NCBI RefSeq assembly: GCF_021699195.1
Contig: NZ_SSXE01000038.1
Coordinates: 1-56,344, forward strand
DNA: 56,344 nucleotides
Direction: 5' to 3'
From: Nonomuraea sp. MG754425
GTDB lineage: Bacteria; Actinomycetota; Actinomycetes; Streptosporangiales; Streptosporangiaceae
Shown piece after piece: positions 32,504 to 41,479 of the stretch. The stretch's first letter is position 1; every line of letters starts with the position of its first letter. Both the position numbers and the translations under genes were made by a program. Under the pieces are notes generated by a model. The model did not search any database. It worked only from the letters and a program-made list of their open reading frames with translations, and was not told the DNA's origin.

Positions 32504-32674
32504 ATGAACCCGGAGTCATTCCTGTACGTCGAACGGGTGCGCGCCCTCGAACTCAGAGCCGAGGCAGCCCGCCACCGCCTGACCCGCCGCCCCGTCCCGG
32601 CGGCCCGCACCTGGGAGACCCGCCTCGGCTGGGCCCTGGTGGAAACGGGCCTCCGCCTGGTGGCCCGCCACTGA
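32504..32674 (+). CDS. Small basic protein of unknown function
   Basis: 56 residues, Arg-rich and amphipathic, ending ETGLRLVARH, with no membrane helix or Cys motif. ATG 32504 is supported by GGAGGAG at 32490-32496. It follows the ArsR-like gene by 20 bp and is most likely in its operon. I do not recognise the family. Confidence 0.6.
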   Translation: MNPESFLYVERVRALELRAEAARHRLTRRPVPAARTWETRLGWALVETGLRLVARH

Positions 32675-32809
32675 CCCACCCGGACCGGCGCGTTGCCGAT
32701 CCGCATGGTGGCATCCCTCGAAGTGGCGTCATAGGCTGTTTCATGCAGGCTCTGTGCGCCAGAATGCAGATGACGGGTCAGGGCGCTATGTCTCGGTAGG
32801 AGGTCTGGG

Positions 32810-34081
32810 ATGCTGATCCGCTTCCGGGTGGCCAACCATCGGTCGATCCGCGATGAGCACGAGTTGTCCCTGATCGCGACCGAGTTCGATGAGGGCACCG
32901 CGCGCACCACAGGTCTCAAGCACCGGGGCCAGGACATTTCGGCGCAACCCGTGGTGGGCGTGTTCGGCGCGAACGCATCGGGAAAGTCCAACCTGCTCAG
33001 CGGGATCCGGCTCATGCGCGACGCGGTCCAGGACTCCTTCGCCGACTGGGCCAAGTCACCCGAGACGGTGCCGCGGCAGCCCTTCAAGCTCGACTCCGAG
33101 TCCCGCGAGGCCACGAGCCTGTTCGAGGTCGACGTGGTCCTGGGCCCGGATCCGGTCCGCTACACCTATGGCTTCGAGTTGTCGGATGAGCGGGTGGAGG
33201 CGGAGTGGCTGCACGCGTATCCGCACGGCCGCCGCAACGTCTGGTTCGATCGGGAGGCCGATCGTCCGGAGTCGGACGGCGGAGAGTTCATCTTCAGGGG
33301 AGAAGGCTTCAAGGGGGAGCGGGAGGCCCTGGTCAGGCTGACGCGTCCCAATGCCCTCTTCCTGTCCGTCGGCGCGGCTCTCAACGATCCCCAACTGTCG
33401 GTGCCGTACCGGTGGTTCATCAACAACCTCTGGCTGCTGACACCGCGAAGCGACGTCAGCGAGCGAGTGCGCTGGACCGATCACCTCCTGCAGCGTCAAG
33501 GCCATGCGGACTTCCACCGACGGGTCGTGCGGATGCTGCGGTCGGCCGACCTGGGGATCACGCAGTTGGACACGGATCCCGATACCGGCGAGTTCAGGCT
33601 CTGGCACCGCACGCCGGACGGTGGGGAACTACCGCTCAACTTCCTGACCGAAGAATCTCTGGGCACTCATGCCTGGTTCGCCTTTCTCGGGCCCATGCTC
33701 ACCGTTCTGGACCAGGGCTCGGTGTTGCTGGTGGACGAATTGGATTCGAGTTTGCATCCCACGCTCGCGGCCGAGGTCGTACGCGTCTTTCAGGATCCCG
33801 ACGCGAATCCGCGCGGCGCGCAACTCGTTTTCACCACGCATGACGCGACCCTGCTGGGCAGTGAAGTGCTCGATCGCCCGCTCAAGCGGGATCAGGTGTG
33901 GATCACGGCGAAACGCCGCTCGGGAGAAACGGAGCTCTACCCGTTGACGGCGGCCAAACCTCGTAAAGAGGAGAACCTCGAAAGGGGTTATCTGCGCGGC
34001 CGGTACGGCGGGGTGCCGCGAGTGACCGCGGGGGAGATCGTCCGTGAACTCTCCTCGCCGGAAGCGGGGGCCACGGCATGA
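32810..34081 (+). CDS. RloA/AbiLi-type AAA ATPase (predicted phage defence)
   Basis: 423 residues of the OLD/RecF-like ABC ATPase group. Walker A GANASGKS is at 53-60, a signature-like ESLGTHAWF near 285, Walker B VLLVDELDSSLHPTLA near 309 and the switch His in FTTHDATLL. The N-terminus MLIRFRVANHRSIRDEHELS is typical of these ATPases. With the downstream Toprim gene it forms the RloA-RloB pair, the same architecture as lactococcal AbiLi-AbiLii, an abortive-infection system. The ATPase presumably senses infection and gates the nuclease. ATG 32810 has TAGGAGG six bases upstream. Codon usage looks somewhat less GC-rich than in flanking genes, suggesting acquisition. Confidence 0.82.
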   Translation: MLIRFRVANHRSIRDEHELSLIATEFDEGTARTTGLKHRGQDISAQPVVGVFGANASGKSNLLSGIRLMRDAVQDSFADWAKSPETVPRQPFKLDSESREATSLFEVDVVLGPDPVRYTYGFELSDERVEAEWLHAYPHGRRNVWFDREADRPESDGGEFIFRGEGFKGEREALVRLTRPNALFLSVGAALNDPQLSVPYRWFINNLWLLTPRSDVSERVRWTDHLLQRQGHADFHRRVVRMLRSADLGITQLDTDPDTGEFRLWHRTPDGGELPLNFLTEESLGTHAWFAFLGPMLTVLDQGSVLLVDELDSSLHPTLAAEVVRVFQDPDANPRGAQLVFTTHDATLLGSEVLDRPLKRDQVWITAKRRSGETELYPLTAAKPRKEENLERGYLRGRYGGVPRVTAGEIVRELSSPEAGATA

Positions 34082-34902
34082 GTAAAAGAAGGAGAGGGGA
34101 ACCGGAGCCGGGGAGGCGACGAAGGCGCGGACGCCTGGAAGACGAACGTCCGCTGGTACCGAGGCTCAGCCCCCGCTCACGCGAGGTGCGGGTGCTGTAC
34201 GTGGCCTGTGAGGGCGAGTCCACGGAGCCGGACTACCTGCAATATCTGAATGAGCAGTTCGGGGACGGGGACGAGAAGGGTAGGCAGCCTTTCCGGATTC
34301 AGCCGGTTTATCGCCGGAACGGGCTGACGCCTTCCGGTGCCGTGGCAGCCGCCCGGCAGGCCGCCGACGAGGACGAGGCGTGGGCGCTCTTCGATCGTGA
34401 CCGGTGGGATGACATTCCGCAGGCGATCAAGGCGGCGGCCGAGAACGGAATCGAGATCGCATTCTCGAACCCGTCGTTCGACCTGTGGCTGCTGCTGCAT
34501 TTCCAGCCCTTCGGCGGAGCTCAGGGCGGCAGTAGCAAGCTCGTCGTCGAGAAACTGCGGCAGGCGAAGAACGCCGAAGCCTTCCACGCCTACGACAAAA
34601 GAGGCGACAAAAGCATCAAGGGTTCCCGGCGCGACGCCCTGAAAGGACGCGAGGGCGTGGCGGTGGCGCATGCCCGGAGTCTGGTGGCCGCCTGCGCCCA
34701 TGGGCTGTGCAAGCCCGCCGACGCGAAGACCGAGCCGGTCGACCGTGCCGGCGAGCCGTGGTCGTACCAGGACTGGGCGGCCCGTGCGGGGCACGCTCGA
34801 AGCTGCCCCGTCCTTCAGCGCGACCCGTCCACGGACGTCTGGCGCTTGCTGGTCGCGCTGGGGATCGGCGAGCGGGCCGGCGGTGCACGCCGGGACCGAT
34901 GA
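34078..34902 (+). CDS. RloB/AbiLii-type Toprim nuclease (predicted phage defence effector)
   Basis: 274 residues. After a very basic N-terminal tail (1-35) comes a Toprim-like fold: VLYVACEGESTEPDYLQYL with Glu45, and WALFDRDRWDD with Asp106 and Asp108, the acidic set that binds metal in Toprim nucleases. IAFSNPSFDLWLLLHF is the RloB-family signature. Its ATG overlaps the ATPase stop (ATGA), so the two are co-translated and probably act as a complex. The expected activity is DNA or RNA cleavage on infection; the target is unknown. A GC-rich hairpin follows. Confidence 0.85.
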   Translation: MSKRRRGEPEPGRRRRRGRLEDERPLVPRLSPRSREVRVLYVACEGESTEPDYLQYLNEQFGDGDEKGRQPFRIQPVYRRNGLTPSGAVAAARQAADEDEAWALFDRDRWDDIPQAIKAAAENGIEIAFSNPSFDLWLLLHFQPFGGAQGGSSKLVVEKLRQAKNAEAFHAYDKRGDKSIKGSRRDALKGREGVAVAHARSLVAACAHGLCKPADAKTEPVDRAGEPWSYQDWAARAGHARSCPVLQRDPSTDVWRLLVALGIGERAGGARRDR

Positions 34903-34927
34903 GCGCGGCCGTCCCGGCGGAAACGTG

Positions 34928-34952
34928 GCCCGCCCGGTGGGCGCGGGCGGGC
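34928..34952. terminator. Hairpin between RloB-like and peptidase genes
   Basis: Perfect 8-bp stem GCCCGCCC / GGGCGGGC with a 9-base loop, in the 61-bp gap between convergent genes. No T-tract is present. Confidence 0.45.
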
Positions 34953-34963
34953 TCCGCGGTGGG

Positions 34964-36316
34964 TTACCGCCCGGTCGAAGGTGAGCTGAGTTCCTGGAGG
35001 AAGAGGGCCTCCGTGGTGGCGACCCTGCGGAGTTCCTCCAGGTCCACGCGCTCGTTCGGCGCGTGGATGGACGCCTCCTCGTCCTCGGCTCCGAAGAGCA
35101 GGATCTCGGCCGCGGGGAACTGCCGCAGCAGGGTGCTCACCAGCGGGATCGAGCCGCCGGCCCCGACGTCGCGGGGCGGACGGCCGAAGGCGCGCTCCAT
35201 GGCCCGGTTGAGGGCGGCGCGGGCGGTGCCGCCGGAATCGGCTTGGTAGCCGGCGCCGACCGTGAAGTCGCCGAACGACACCTGCACGCCCCACGGCGCC
35301 ACCTGGCGCAGGAACTCCACGACCGCGTTGACCGTCGTCTTCGGGTCGCCCGCCGGGGGGACGCGGACGGTCACGCGGGCGCGGGCGGCGGGCTGGACGG
35401 CGTTGACCGCACCGGAGACCGTGGGCACGTCGAGCCCGGTGACCGTGATGGCGTACGACGACCAGAGCCGGTCGGCGAGGGAGCCGGAGCCGACGAGGGA
35501 CACGCCGTCGAGCACCCCGGCCGTGCGCCGGAACTCCTCCTCCGACGTCCCCTGCCCGAGGAAGGAGCCGCGCGGCAGCCCGGGGACGCGGACGTCGCCG
35601 TTGTCGTCGTGCAGCGAGGTGAGCATGCGCATGAGGGCGGCCAGCGCGTCGGGGGCGGCCCCGCCGAAGGAGCCGCTGTGCAGGGCCTCCTTCAGGGTGC
35701 GCACCTCGACGGTGAAGGCGGCCATGCCGCGCAGCGACGTGGTGACGGCCGGGTCGCCCACGCGCGGGTTGCCGGTGTCGGCCACCACGATGGCGTCGGC
35801 GCGCAGCAGGTCGGGGTTGCGCTCGACGAACGACTCCATCCGGTCCCCGGCGTACTCCTCCTGGCCCTCGACGATGACCTTGATGCCCACCGGGAAGCGG
35901 CCCTGGAAGGCGCGCAGGGCGGCCACGTGCGAGATGACGCCGGACTTGTCGTCGGCGCAGCCGCGCCCGTACAGGCGTCCGTCGATGAGGGTGGGCTCGA
36001 ACGGCGGCGTGCGCCAGGCGGCCAGGTCGCCGGCCGGCTGTACGTCGTAGTGCGCGTACAGGAGCACCGTGGGCATGCCGGGAGGTGCGGGGGCCTCGCC
36101 GAAGACGGCCGGGAAGCTGCCCTCGACGGCGACCTGCCGCACGTGTGGCAGGCCGGTGGAGCGCAGCAGTTCCTCGGTCAGCGCGGCGGCGGCGAACACG
36201 GGCTCTTCCGGGTGCCCGGGGAAGGCCACGGACGGGATGGTGGCGAGCCGCTTGAGCTCCTCGATGGCCTGTGGCATCGCGGCGGAGACGGCGCTCTCGA
36301 TCTGATCTGGAGTCAC
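34964..36316 (-). CDS. M20 family metallopeptidase (dipeptidase-like)
   Basis: 450 residues with the five M20 metal ligands in order: LLYAHYDVQP (His), GRGCADDKSG (bridging Asp), the catalytic/ligand Glu pair in EGQEEYAG, VVADTGNPR (Asp) and ASIHAPNERVD (His). The lid domain lies at about 195-310. No signal peptide, so it is cytoplasmic, probably cleaving dipeptides or N-acyl/carbamoyl amino acids. GTG 36316 with a GGGGGA upstream is preferred; ATG 36346 would add ten residues without a ribosome binding site. It diverges from the aminotransferase across about 250 bp. Confidence 0.85.
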   Translation of the reverse strand: MTPDQIESAVSAAMPQAIEELKRLATIPSVAFPGHPEEPVFAAAALTEELLRSTGLPHVRQVAVEGSFPAVFGEAPAPPGMPTVLLYAHYDVQPAGDLAAWRTPPFEPTLIDGRLYGRGCADDKSGVISHVAALRAFQGRFPVGIKVIVEGQEEYAGDRMESFVERNPDLLRADAIVVADTGNPRVGDPAVTTSLRGMAAFTVEVRTLKEALHSGSFGGAAPDALAALMRMLTSLHDDNGDVRVPGLPRGSFLGQGTSEEEFRRTAGVLDGVSLVGSGSLADRLWSSYAITVTGLDVPTVSGAVNAVQPAARARVTVRVPPAGDPKTTVNAVVEFLRQVAPWGVQVSFGDFTVGAGYQADSGGTARAALNRAMERAFGRPPRDVGAGGSIPLVSTLLRQFPAAEILLFGAEDEEASIHAPNERVDLEELRRVATTEALFLQELSSPSTGR

Positions 36317-36569
36317 GGAGGGTCCCCCGGGGGTCGATCTTGGCATTTCACATCAGTTCATCTCATTGGATCACAACCGGCTCTGCGCTGCGGAGACGAC
36401 GCGGCAGGGCGGTCCGGACCCGCCGTTAATCTACCTGCGGATTTCGTTGTTGTTACATACCGGTTCGACGGATACCGATTTTCTTGCATATTGCTACGAC
36501 CGATTCGCTTGGCAAATCCGCTGGTGAACCTGCACACTGTGGCTAGTTCAGACACGAGGGAAGATAACC
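36317..36569. promoter_or_regulatory. Long AT-rich divergent promoter region
   Basis: This 253-bp gap is the longest in the window and is clearly more AT-rich than its surroundings from 36420 to 36545. It must hold promoters for the peptidase and the aminotransferase. GAGGGAAG precedes the ATG at 36570. I see no confident operator, riboswitch or small gene in it. Confidence 0.5.
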
Positions 36570-37952
36570 ATGACGCAGCCCGAACACGACGTCCTGAAGG
36601 CCGCGCAGGACAACCTGTGGTTGCACTTCACCAGGCACAGCGCCTACCAGCAGTCCGAGATCCCGACCATCGTGCGCGGCGAGGGATCGTACGTCTACGA
36701 CATCCACGGCAAGCGCTACCTCGACGGTCTGGCGGGGCTGTTCGTGGTCCAGGTGGGCCACGGGCGGCACGAACTGGCCGAGGCCGCCGCCAAGCAGGCC
36801 CAGGAGCTGGCGTTCTTCCCGCTGTGGTCCTACGCCCACCCCAAGGCCGCCGAACTGGCCCAGCGCCTGGCCGCCCACACACCCGGCGAGCTGAACCGCA
36901 TCTTCTTCACCACCGGCGGCGGTGAGGCGGTCGAGACCGCCTGGAAGCTGGCCAAGCAGTACTACAAGCTCATCGGCAAGCCGCTCAAGCACAAGGTCAT
37001 CAGTCGCCAGATCGCCTACCACGGCACCCCGCAGGGCGCGCTGTCGATCACCGGCATCCCGGCGTTCAAGCAGATGTTCGAGCCGCTGGTGCCGGGCTCG
37101 ATCCGGGTGCCGAACACCAACCACTACCGCGCCGACGAGATCACCGGCGTCCCGGGCATGACGCCCGAGCAGTACGGCATCTGGGCGGCCGAGCGGGTGG
37201 CCCGCGCCATCGAGATGGAGGGCCCCGACACCGTGGCCGCCGTCTTCGCCGAGCCCGTCCAGAACGCGGGCGGCTGTTTCCCGCCGCCCCCCGGCTACTT
37301 CCAGCGCCTGCGCGAGATCTGCGACGAGTACGACGTCCTGCTCGTCTCCGACGAGGTCATCTGCGCCTTCGGCCGCCTGGGCACGATGTTCGGCGGCCAG
37401 AAGTTCGACTACGTCCCCGACATCATCACCTGTGCCAAGGGCATGACCAGCGGTTACTCCCCGATCGGTGCCATGATCGCGCACGAGCGGCTGTTCGAGC
37501 CGTTCAAGGGGGGCGACACCATGTTCGCCCACGGCTACACGTTCGGCGGGCACCCCGTCTCCGCCGCGGTGGCGCTGGCCAACCTCGACATCTTCGAGCG
37601 CGAGGACCTCCTCGGCCACGTCACGGCGAACGAGCCGCGCTTCCGTCAGACCCTCGACGACCTGCGCGACCTGCCCATCGTCGGCGACGTGCGGGGCTCC
37701 GGCTACTTCTGGGGCATCGAACTGGTCAAGGACAAGACCACCAAGGAGACGTTCAACGCCGACGAGTCGGAGCGGCTGCTGCGCGGGTTCCTGTCGAAGG
37801 CGCTGTACGAGGCGGGGCTGTACTGCCGCGCCGACGACCGCGGCGACCCCGTCATCCAGCTCGCCCCACCGCTGATCGCCGGGCAGAAGGAGTTCGACGA
37901 GATCGGAGAGATCCTCCGCGGCGTGCTCGCCGAAGCCTGGGCTCAGCTCTGA
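36570..37952 (+). CDS. Class III PLP aminotransferase (omega-amino acid:pyruvate type)
   Basis: 460 residues of the acetylornithine/omega-aminotransferase group. FFTTGGGEAVETAWKLAKQYY binds the PLP phosphate, LLVSDEVICAFGRLG carries the PLP-ring Asp and TCAKGMTSGYSPIGAM the Schiff-base lysine (Lys290). These enzymes transfer the amino group of an omega-amino acid or amine to pyruvate, giving alanine. The next gene, alanine dehydrogenase, would regenerate pyruvate with release of ammonia, so the pair forms a deaminating cycle. The amine donor (beta-alanine, GABA or a diamine) cannot be chosen from sequence. ATG 36570 has GAGGGAAG upstream. Confidence 0.88.
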   Translation: MTQPEHDVLKAAQDNLWLHFTRHSAYQQSEIPTIVRGEGSYVYDIHGKRYLDGLAGLFVVQVGHGRHELAEAAAKQAQELAFFPLWSYAHPKAAELAQRLAAHTPGELNRIFFTTGGGEAVETAWKLAKQYYKLIGKPLKHKVISRQIAYHGTPQGALSITGIPAFKQMFEPLVPGSIRVPNTNHYRADEITGVPGMTPEQYGIWAAERVARAIEMEGPDTVAAVFAEPVQNAGGCFPPPPGYFQRLREICDEYDVLLVSDEVICAFGRLGTMFGGQKFDYVPDIITCAKGMTSGYSPIGAMIAHERLFEPFKGGDTMFAHGYTFGGHPVSAAVALANLDIFEREDLLGHVTANEPRFRQTLDDLRDLPIVGDVRGSGYFWGIELVKDKTTKETFNADESERLLRGFLSKALYEAGLYCRADDRGDPVIQLAPPLIAGQKEFDEIGEILRGVLAEAWAQL

Positions 37953-38004
37953 CACCCCTCAATCCGGCACGACGGAGTGCCGGTTCCCGAAAGGATCCAC
38001 CGCC

Positions 38005-39114
38005 ATGAAGATCGGCGTCCCGGCCGAGGTCAAGAACCACGAATACCGCGTCGCCGCCACTCCGGCAGGCGTCCACGAACTGGTGCGCAACGGGCACGAC
38101 GTCACCGTGCAGCGGGGCGCGGGCCTGGGCTCGCAGATCACGGACGAGGAGTACCTCGCGGCCGGCGCGAAGATCATCGACAGCGCCGACGCCGTCTGGG
38201 GCCAGGCGGACATGGTGCTCAAGGTCAAGGAGCCCATCGCCGAGGAGTACCACCGGCTGCGCGAGGGCCTGGTGCTGTTCACCTACCTGCACCTGGCCGC
38301 CTCCCGCGATTGCACCGACGCGCTGCTCGCGGCCAGGACCACGGCCGTCGCGTACGAGACGGTGCAGGTGGGCAAGGCGCTGCCGCTGCTCGCCCCCATG
38401 TCCGAGGTGGCCGGCCGGCTGGCGCCGCAGGTGGGCGCGTACAACCTGATGCGCTTCAACGGCGGGCGGGGCATCCTGCCGGGCGGCGTGCCGGGCGTGG
38501 CCCCGGCCAAGGTGGTGGTGATCGGCGGCGGCGTGTCCGGGCTGAACGCCGCGCAGATCGCCGTCGGCATGGGCGCCGAGGTCACCGTCCTCGACACCGA
38601 CATCGACCGGCTGCGCTTCATCGACGCCGTCTACCAGGGCCGGCTCAGGACGCTGGTGTCCACCTCGTACGCGATCGAGCAGGAGGTCCTGCGGGCCGAC
38701 CTGGTCATCGGCGCGGTGCTGATCCCCGGGGCCAAGGCCCCGACGCTGGTCTCCAACGACCTGGTCGCGCGCATGAAGCCGGGCTCCGTGCTCGTCGACA
38801 TCGCCATCGACCAGGGCGGCTGCTTCGAGGACTCGCGGCCGACCACGCACGCCGACCCGACGTACAAGGTGCACGAGTCGGTCTTCTACTGCGTGGCCAA
38901 CATGCCGGGCTCCGTGGCCAACACCTCCACCTACGCCCTGACCAACGCGACCCTCCCGTACGCGGTCAAGCTGGCGAAGCTGGGCTGGCGGGACGCGGTC
39001 AGGTCCGACTCCGCCCTGGCGGGCGGGCTCAACACGCACGCGGGGCTGCTCACGAACGAGCCGGTCGCGCAGGCGCTCGACCTGGCGTACACGGCGGTCG
39101 CCGAGGTGGTCTGA
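38005..39114 (+). CDS. ald: Alanine dehydrogenase
   Basis: 369 residues, the usual length. The N-terminus [35 protein letters not shown] with the substrate-binding Lys, LFTYLHLAA with the catalytic His, and the NAD Rossmann motif [17 protein letters not shown] are all diagnostic. It interconverts L-alanine and pyruvate plus ammonia with NAD. It starts 52 bp after the aminotransferase in the same direction and probably shares its transcript. A strong GC hairpin follows the stop. Confidence 0.95.
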   Translation: MKIGVPAEVKNHEYRVAATPAGVHELVRNGHDVTVQRGAGLGSQITDEEYLAAGAKIIDSADAVWGQADMVLKVKEPIAEEYHRLREGLVLFTYLHLAASRDCTDALLAARTTAVAYETVQVGKALPLLAPMSEVAGRLAPQVGAYNLMRFNGGRGILPGGVPGVAPAKVVVIGGGVSGLNAAQIAVGMGAEVTVLDTDIDRLRFIDAVYQGRLRTLVSTSYAIEQEVLRADLVIGAVLIPGAKAPTLVSNDLVARMKPGSVLVDIAIDQGGCFEDSRPTTHADPTYKVHESVFYCVANMPGSVANTSTYALTNATLPYAVKLAKLGWRDAVRSDSALAGGLNTHAGLLTNEPVAQALDLAYTAVAEVV

Positions 39115-39123
39115 CCCGCGCTC

Positions 39124-39153
39124 ACGGGGGCGCGGTCCCGGCCGCGCCCCCGT
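39124..39153. terminator. Bidirectional hairpin between ald and the Sel1 gene
   Basis: Perfect 11-bp stem ACGGGGGCGCG / CGCGCCCCCGT with an 8-base loop, 9 bp after the ald stop and touching the stop codon of the convergent Sel1 gene. No T-tract is present. Confidence 0.6.
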
Positions 39154-40538
39154 CACCGGATGCCGAGCCGTCGCCGCAGGTGGCGGGCGGTGCCCAGGAC
39201 GTGCTGCAGCTCGCCTGGGCTGGGCCACGGCGCCCCGCCCGGACGTACCAGCGTGCCCCGCACCGACGCCAGGTGCTCGATCGCGCTCATGTGCACCCCG
39301 CTGCGCGCCACCAGCCACGCCACCACGTCGGAGTGGTCGTGCAGCGGCCTGGTCACCAGATCCCAGGTGCCCAGCACCTCGGCCAGGTCCGACACCTCCA
39401 GCGCGATGCCGCCCCCGCGCCCGGTGGCCGCCGCGGCCAGTTCGGCGCGGGCGGTCAGCTCAGGCTCGGCGGGCCGGCCCCATGAGGGCGGCGGCGGATC
39501 GGTCAGCCACACCTGCGCCTCCCCGTGCTCCCCGGCCACCGACAGCAGCCCGCCCAGCTCGACGGCGGCCCCGTGGTGCCCGGCCCGCGCCGCCTGACGG
39601 AACCAGTGCTGCCCGCCCGCCAGGTCCCCGAACTCCGCGATGAGCAGCAGCCCGTAGTCGAAGGCCGACTCGGCGTCGCCGCCGGCCGCCGCCCGTCCGA
39701 ACCAGTGGCTGGCCGAGGCGGTGTCGCCCAGTTCGATGCAGACGAACCCGGCCATCCGCTGGTCGTAGGCCCGTCCGGTGTTCGCGGCCTGCTCGAACCA
39801 GGCCCGCGCGGCGCGCAGGTCGCCCCTCGACAGCGCGATGCCGCCGAGCCGGGAGGCGGCGCCGGGGTGCTCGCTCTTGGCGGCCAGCCGGTAGTACGCC
39901 TCCGCGCCCTCGGGGTCGCGGCTGGCGTGCAGGAACAGGCCCAGGCAGTGGGCGGAGTCGGCGTGGCCGCCCCGGGCCGCGCACTCCCACCAGCGCACGG
40001 TCTCGGTGTCGTCACCCGCGCAGTACGCCAGGAAGCCCAGGTCGTGGGCGGAGGCCGCGTCGCCGCCCTCGGCCGCCCGGCGGTGCCACTCGCGGGCCCG
40101 GCCCAGTTCGCCCGTGTCCTCGCACATCAGCGCCAGCCGGCGGGCGGCGGTCCTGGACCCGGCCGTGGCCGCGCTCTCGAACCAGACCCTGGCCGCGCGG
40201 GCGTCGCCGCGCTGCTCCAGCAGCAGCAGGGCCAGGTTGGTGGCGGCCTCGGCGTCGCCGGTGCTGGCGGCGGCCTCGTACCAGGTGACGGCGTCCTCCA
40301 GGCTGCCGTGTTTCTCGTGCCAGATGCCCAGGTTGTAGGCGCTGTCCACGCTGCCGCCCGCGGCGGCCCGCTCCCACCAGTGCCGGGCGGCCACGCGGTC
40401 GCCGTGCTGCGCGCAGAGCTTGCCGAGCCGGTGCGCGGCCTGCGCGTCGCCCGCCTGCGCCGCGGCCAGCAGCTCGGGCTCGTCTCCCACCCGCGGCGCC
40501 GGTACGGACGGCATCGCCGCCATTCCTTGCCAGGACAT
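39153..40538 (-). CDS. Sel1-repeat (TPR-like) protein
   Basis: About 461 residues. From residue 25 to about 350 there are about nine Sel1-like repeats of 36 residues, each with the pattern A-x2-LG ... G-x2-xxAxxWFExAAxxG (for example WWERAAAGGSVDSAYNLG and WFESAATAGSRTAARRLALM). The last 110 residues are a different, non-repeat domain. Sel1 proteins are protein-interaction scaffolds; the partner is unknown. No signal peptide is present, so it is cytoplasmic. Start candidates are ATG 40538, 40523 and 40514; AAGGA is best placed for 40514. Confidence 0.8.
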   Translation of the reverse strand: MSWQGMAAMPSVPAPRVGDEPELLAAAQAGDAQAAHRLGKLCAQHGDRVAARHWWERAAAGGSVDSAYNLGIWHEKHGSLEDAVTWYEAAASTGDAEAATNLALLLLEQRGDARAARVWFESAATAGSRTAARRLALMCEDTGELGRAREWHRRAAEGGDAASAHDLGFLAYCAGDDTETVRWWECAARGGHADSAHCLGLFLHASRDPEGAEAYYRLAAKSEHPGAASRLGGIALSRGDLRAARAWFEQAANTGRAYDQRMAGFVCIELGDTASASHWFGRAAAGGDAESAFDYGLLLIAEFGDLAGGQHWFRQAARAGHHGAAVELGGLLSVAGEHGEAQVWLTDPPPPSWGRPAEPELTARAELAAAATGRGGGIALEVSDLAEVLGTWDLVTRPLHDHSDVVAWLVARSGVHMSAIEHLASVRGTLVRPGGAPWPSPGELQHVLGTARHLRRRLGIR

Positions 40539-40591
40539 GGCGACAGACTGGCACGTGATCGCTCGATCGCGAACCGTAATCGCCGAAGCCT

Positions 40592-41479
40592 CTAGGAGAA
40601 GTGGATGAATCCCGTGTACATGCCCATGCCGCAGACGTAACGCATTGTCCCGGCCGGTTGCGGCGGCAGCCGTACGGTGGCGGGCAGGGCGACGTCGCGC
40701 CCGCCGATCGAGACGGTGCCGGTGCAGCCCCGGTCCACGAGCTCGAAGACCACCTCGACGGGCACCCCGGCGCGTAACGACACCATGGCGGGCCGGTAGC
40801 CCTCGCGCGTGGCCCACACGGTGACCGAGGTCGCCCCGGGGTCGGCCGACGCGGGCGCGGCGGGGGCGGCGAGCCAGCCGCCCAGGTTGACGCCGGCCGC
40901 GGCGGTCCAGAGGCCGGCGCCGACGGCCACGACGCCCGCCCACCGGGCCAGCCGGGTGCGGGAGACGCGCCGCAGCACGTACCCGAGCAGCGCGAACGCC
41001 GGCGCGGTGCCGGCGACGAAGCCCGCCATGGCCGCCGCCCCGGCCAGCGGCGAGCCGCTGGAGACGGCGATCATCTCGACCCCGAGCGTCACGCCGCACG
41101 GCACCAGGACGGTGGCCGCGCCGAGCAGCGGGGCCCTGAACCGGGACGGGGGCGGCGGCTCCGGCGCGGCGCAGCCCGTCCGGCGCATGAGCCGGATCGC
41201 GAAGCCGATGACCGTGACGCCGGCCGCCACGAGCAGCACCGCCCTGGCCTGGGGTGGCAGGCTGACGGCCGAGCCGAGCAGCCCGAGCAGCGCCCCCACG
41301 GCGGTGTACGCGGCCAGCCGCCCCGCCAGGAACCAGGCCACCAGGGCCGGGCCGCGCCCGCCGCGGCCGTCGGCGAGGCCCATCAGCAGCCCGCCCTGCG
41401 CCGCCGTGCACGTGGCGGTCCCGGCGACCAGCCCGGCGGCCACCCCGCCGGCCAGCAGGGCGAGCGCCTGCGTGCTCAG
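40592..41479 (-). CDS. DsbD/UreH-like membrane protein with C-terminal cupredoxin domain
   Basis: About 295 residues: six helices (about 5-215) of the sulfite-exporter/UreH_2 type with LVAGTATCTAAQGGLLMGL in helix 1 and VLVPCGVTLGVEMIAVSSG in the second half, then an extracytoplasmic cupredoxin-like domain (about 220-295) ending RYVCGMGMYTGFIHF, whose Cys and Met residues look like a copper site. I infer copper or other soft-metal handling at the membrane. The start is unusual: no ATG or GTG gives the full first helix, while a CTG at 41479 overlaps the upstream stop as CTGA and gives the family's usual length. Translational coupling is likely. Confidence 0.72.
   Translation of the reverse strand: MSTQALALLAGGVAAGLVAGTATCTAAQGGLLMGLADGRGGRGPALVAWFLAGRLAAYTAVGALLGLLGSAVSLPPQARAVLLVAAGVTVIGFAIRLMRRTGCAAPEPPPPSRFRAPLLGAATVLVPCGVTLGVEMIAVSSGSPLAGAAAMAGFVAGTAPAFALLGYVLRRVSRTRLARWAGVVAVGAGLWTAAAGVNLGGWLAAPAAPASADPGATSVTVWATREGYRPAMVSLRAGVPVEVVFELVDRGCTGTVSIGGRDVALPATVRLPPQPAGTMRYVCGMGMYTGFIHFS

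Noticed and set aside
32810..34902. Base composition shift as proof that the RloAB pair was horizontally acquired
   Set aside because: A/T-ending codons seem commoner than in neighbours, but I could not compute it and there are no integrase, tRNA or attachment repeats beside it.
39153..41411. A 752-residue version of the Sel1 protein
   Set aside because: The extension overlaps the cupredoxin membrane protein in another frame and has shadow-type composition; the repeat protein begins near 40538.
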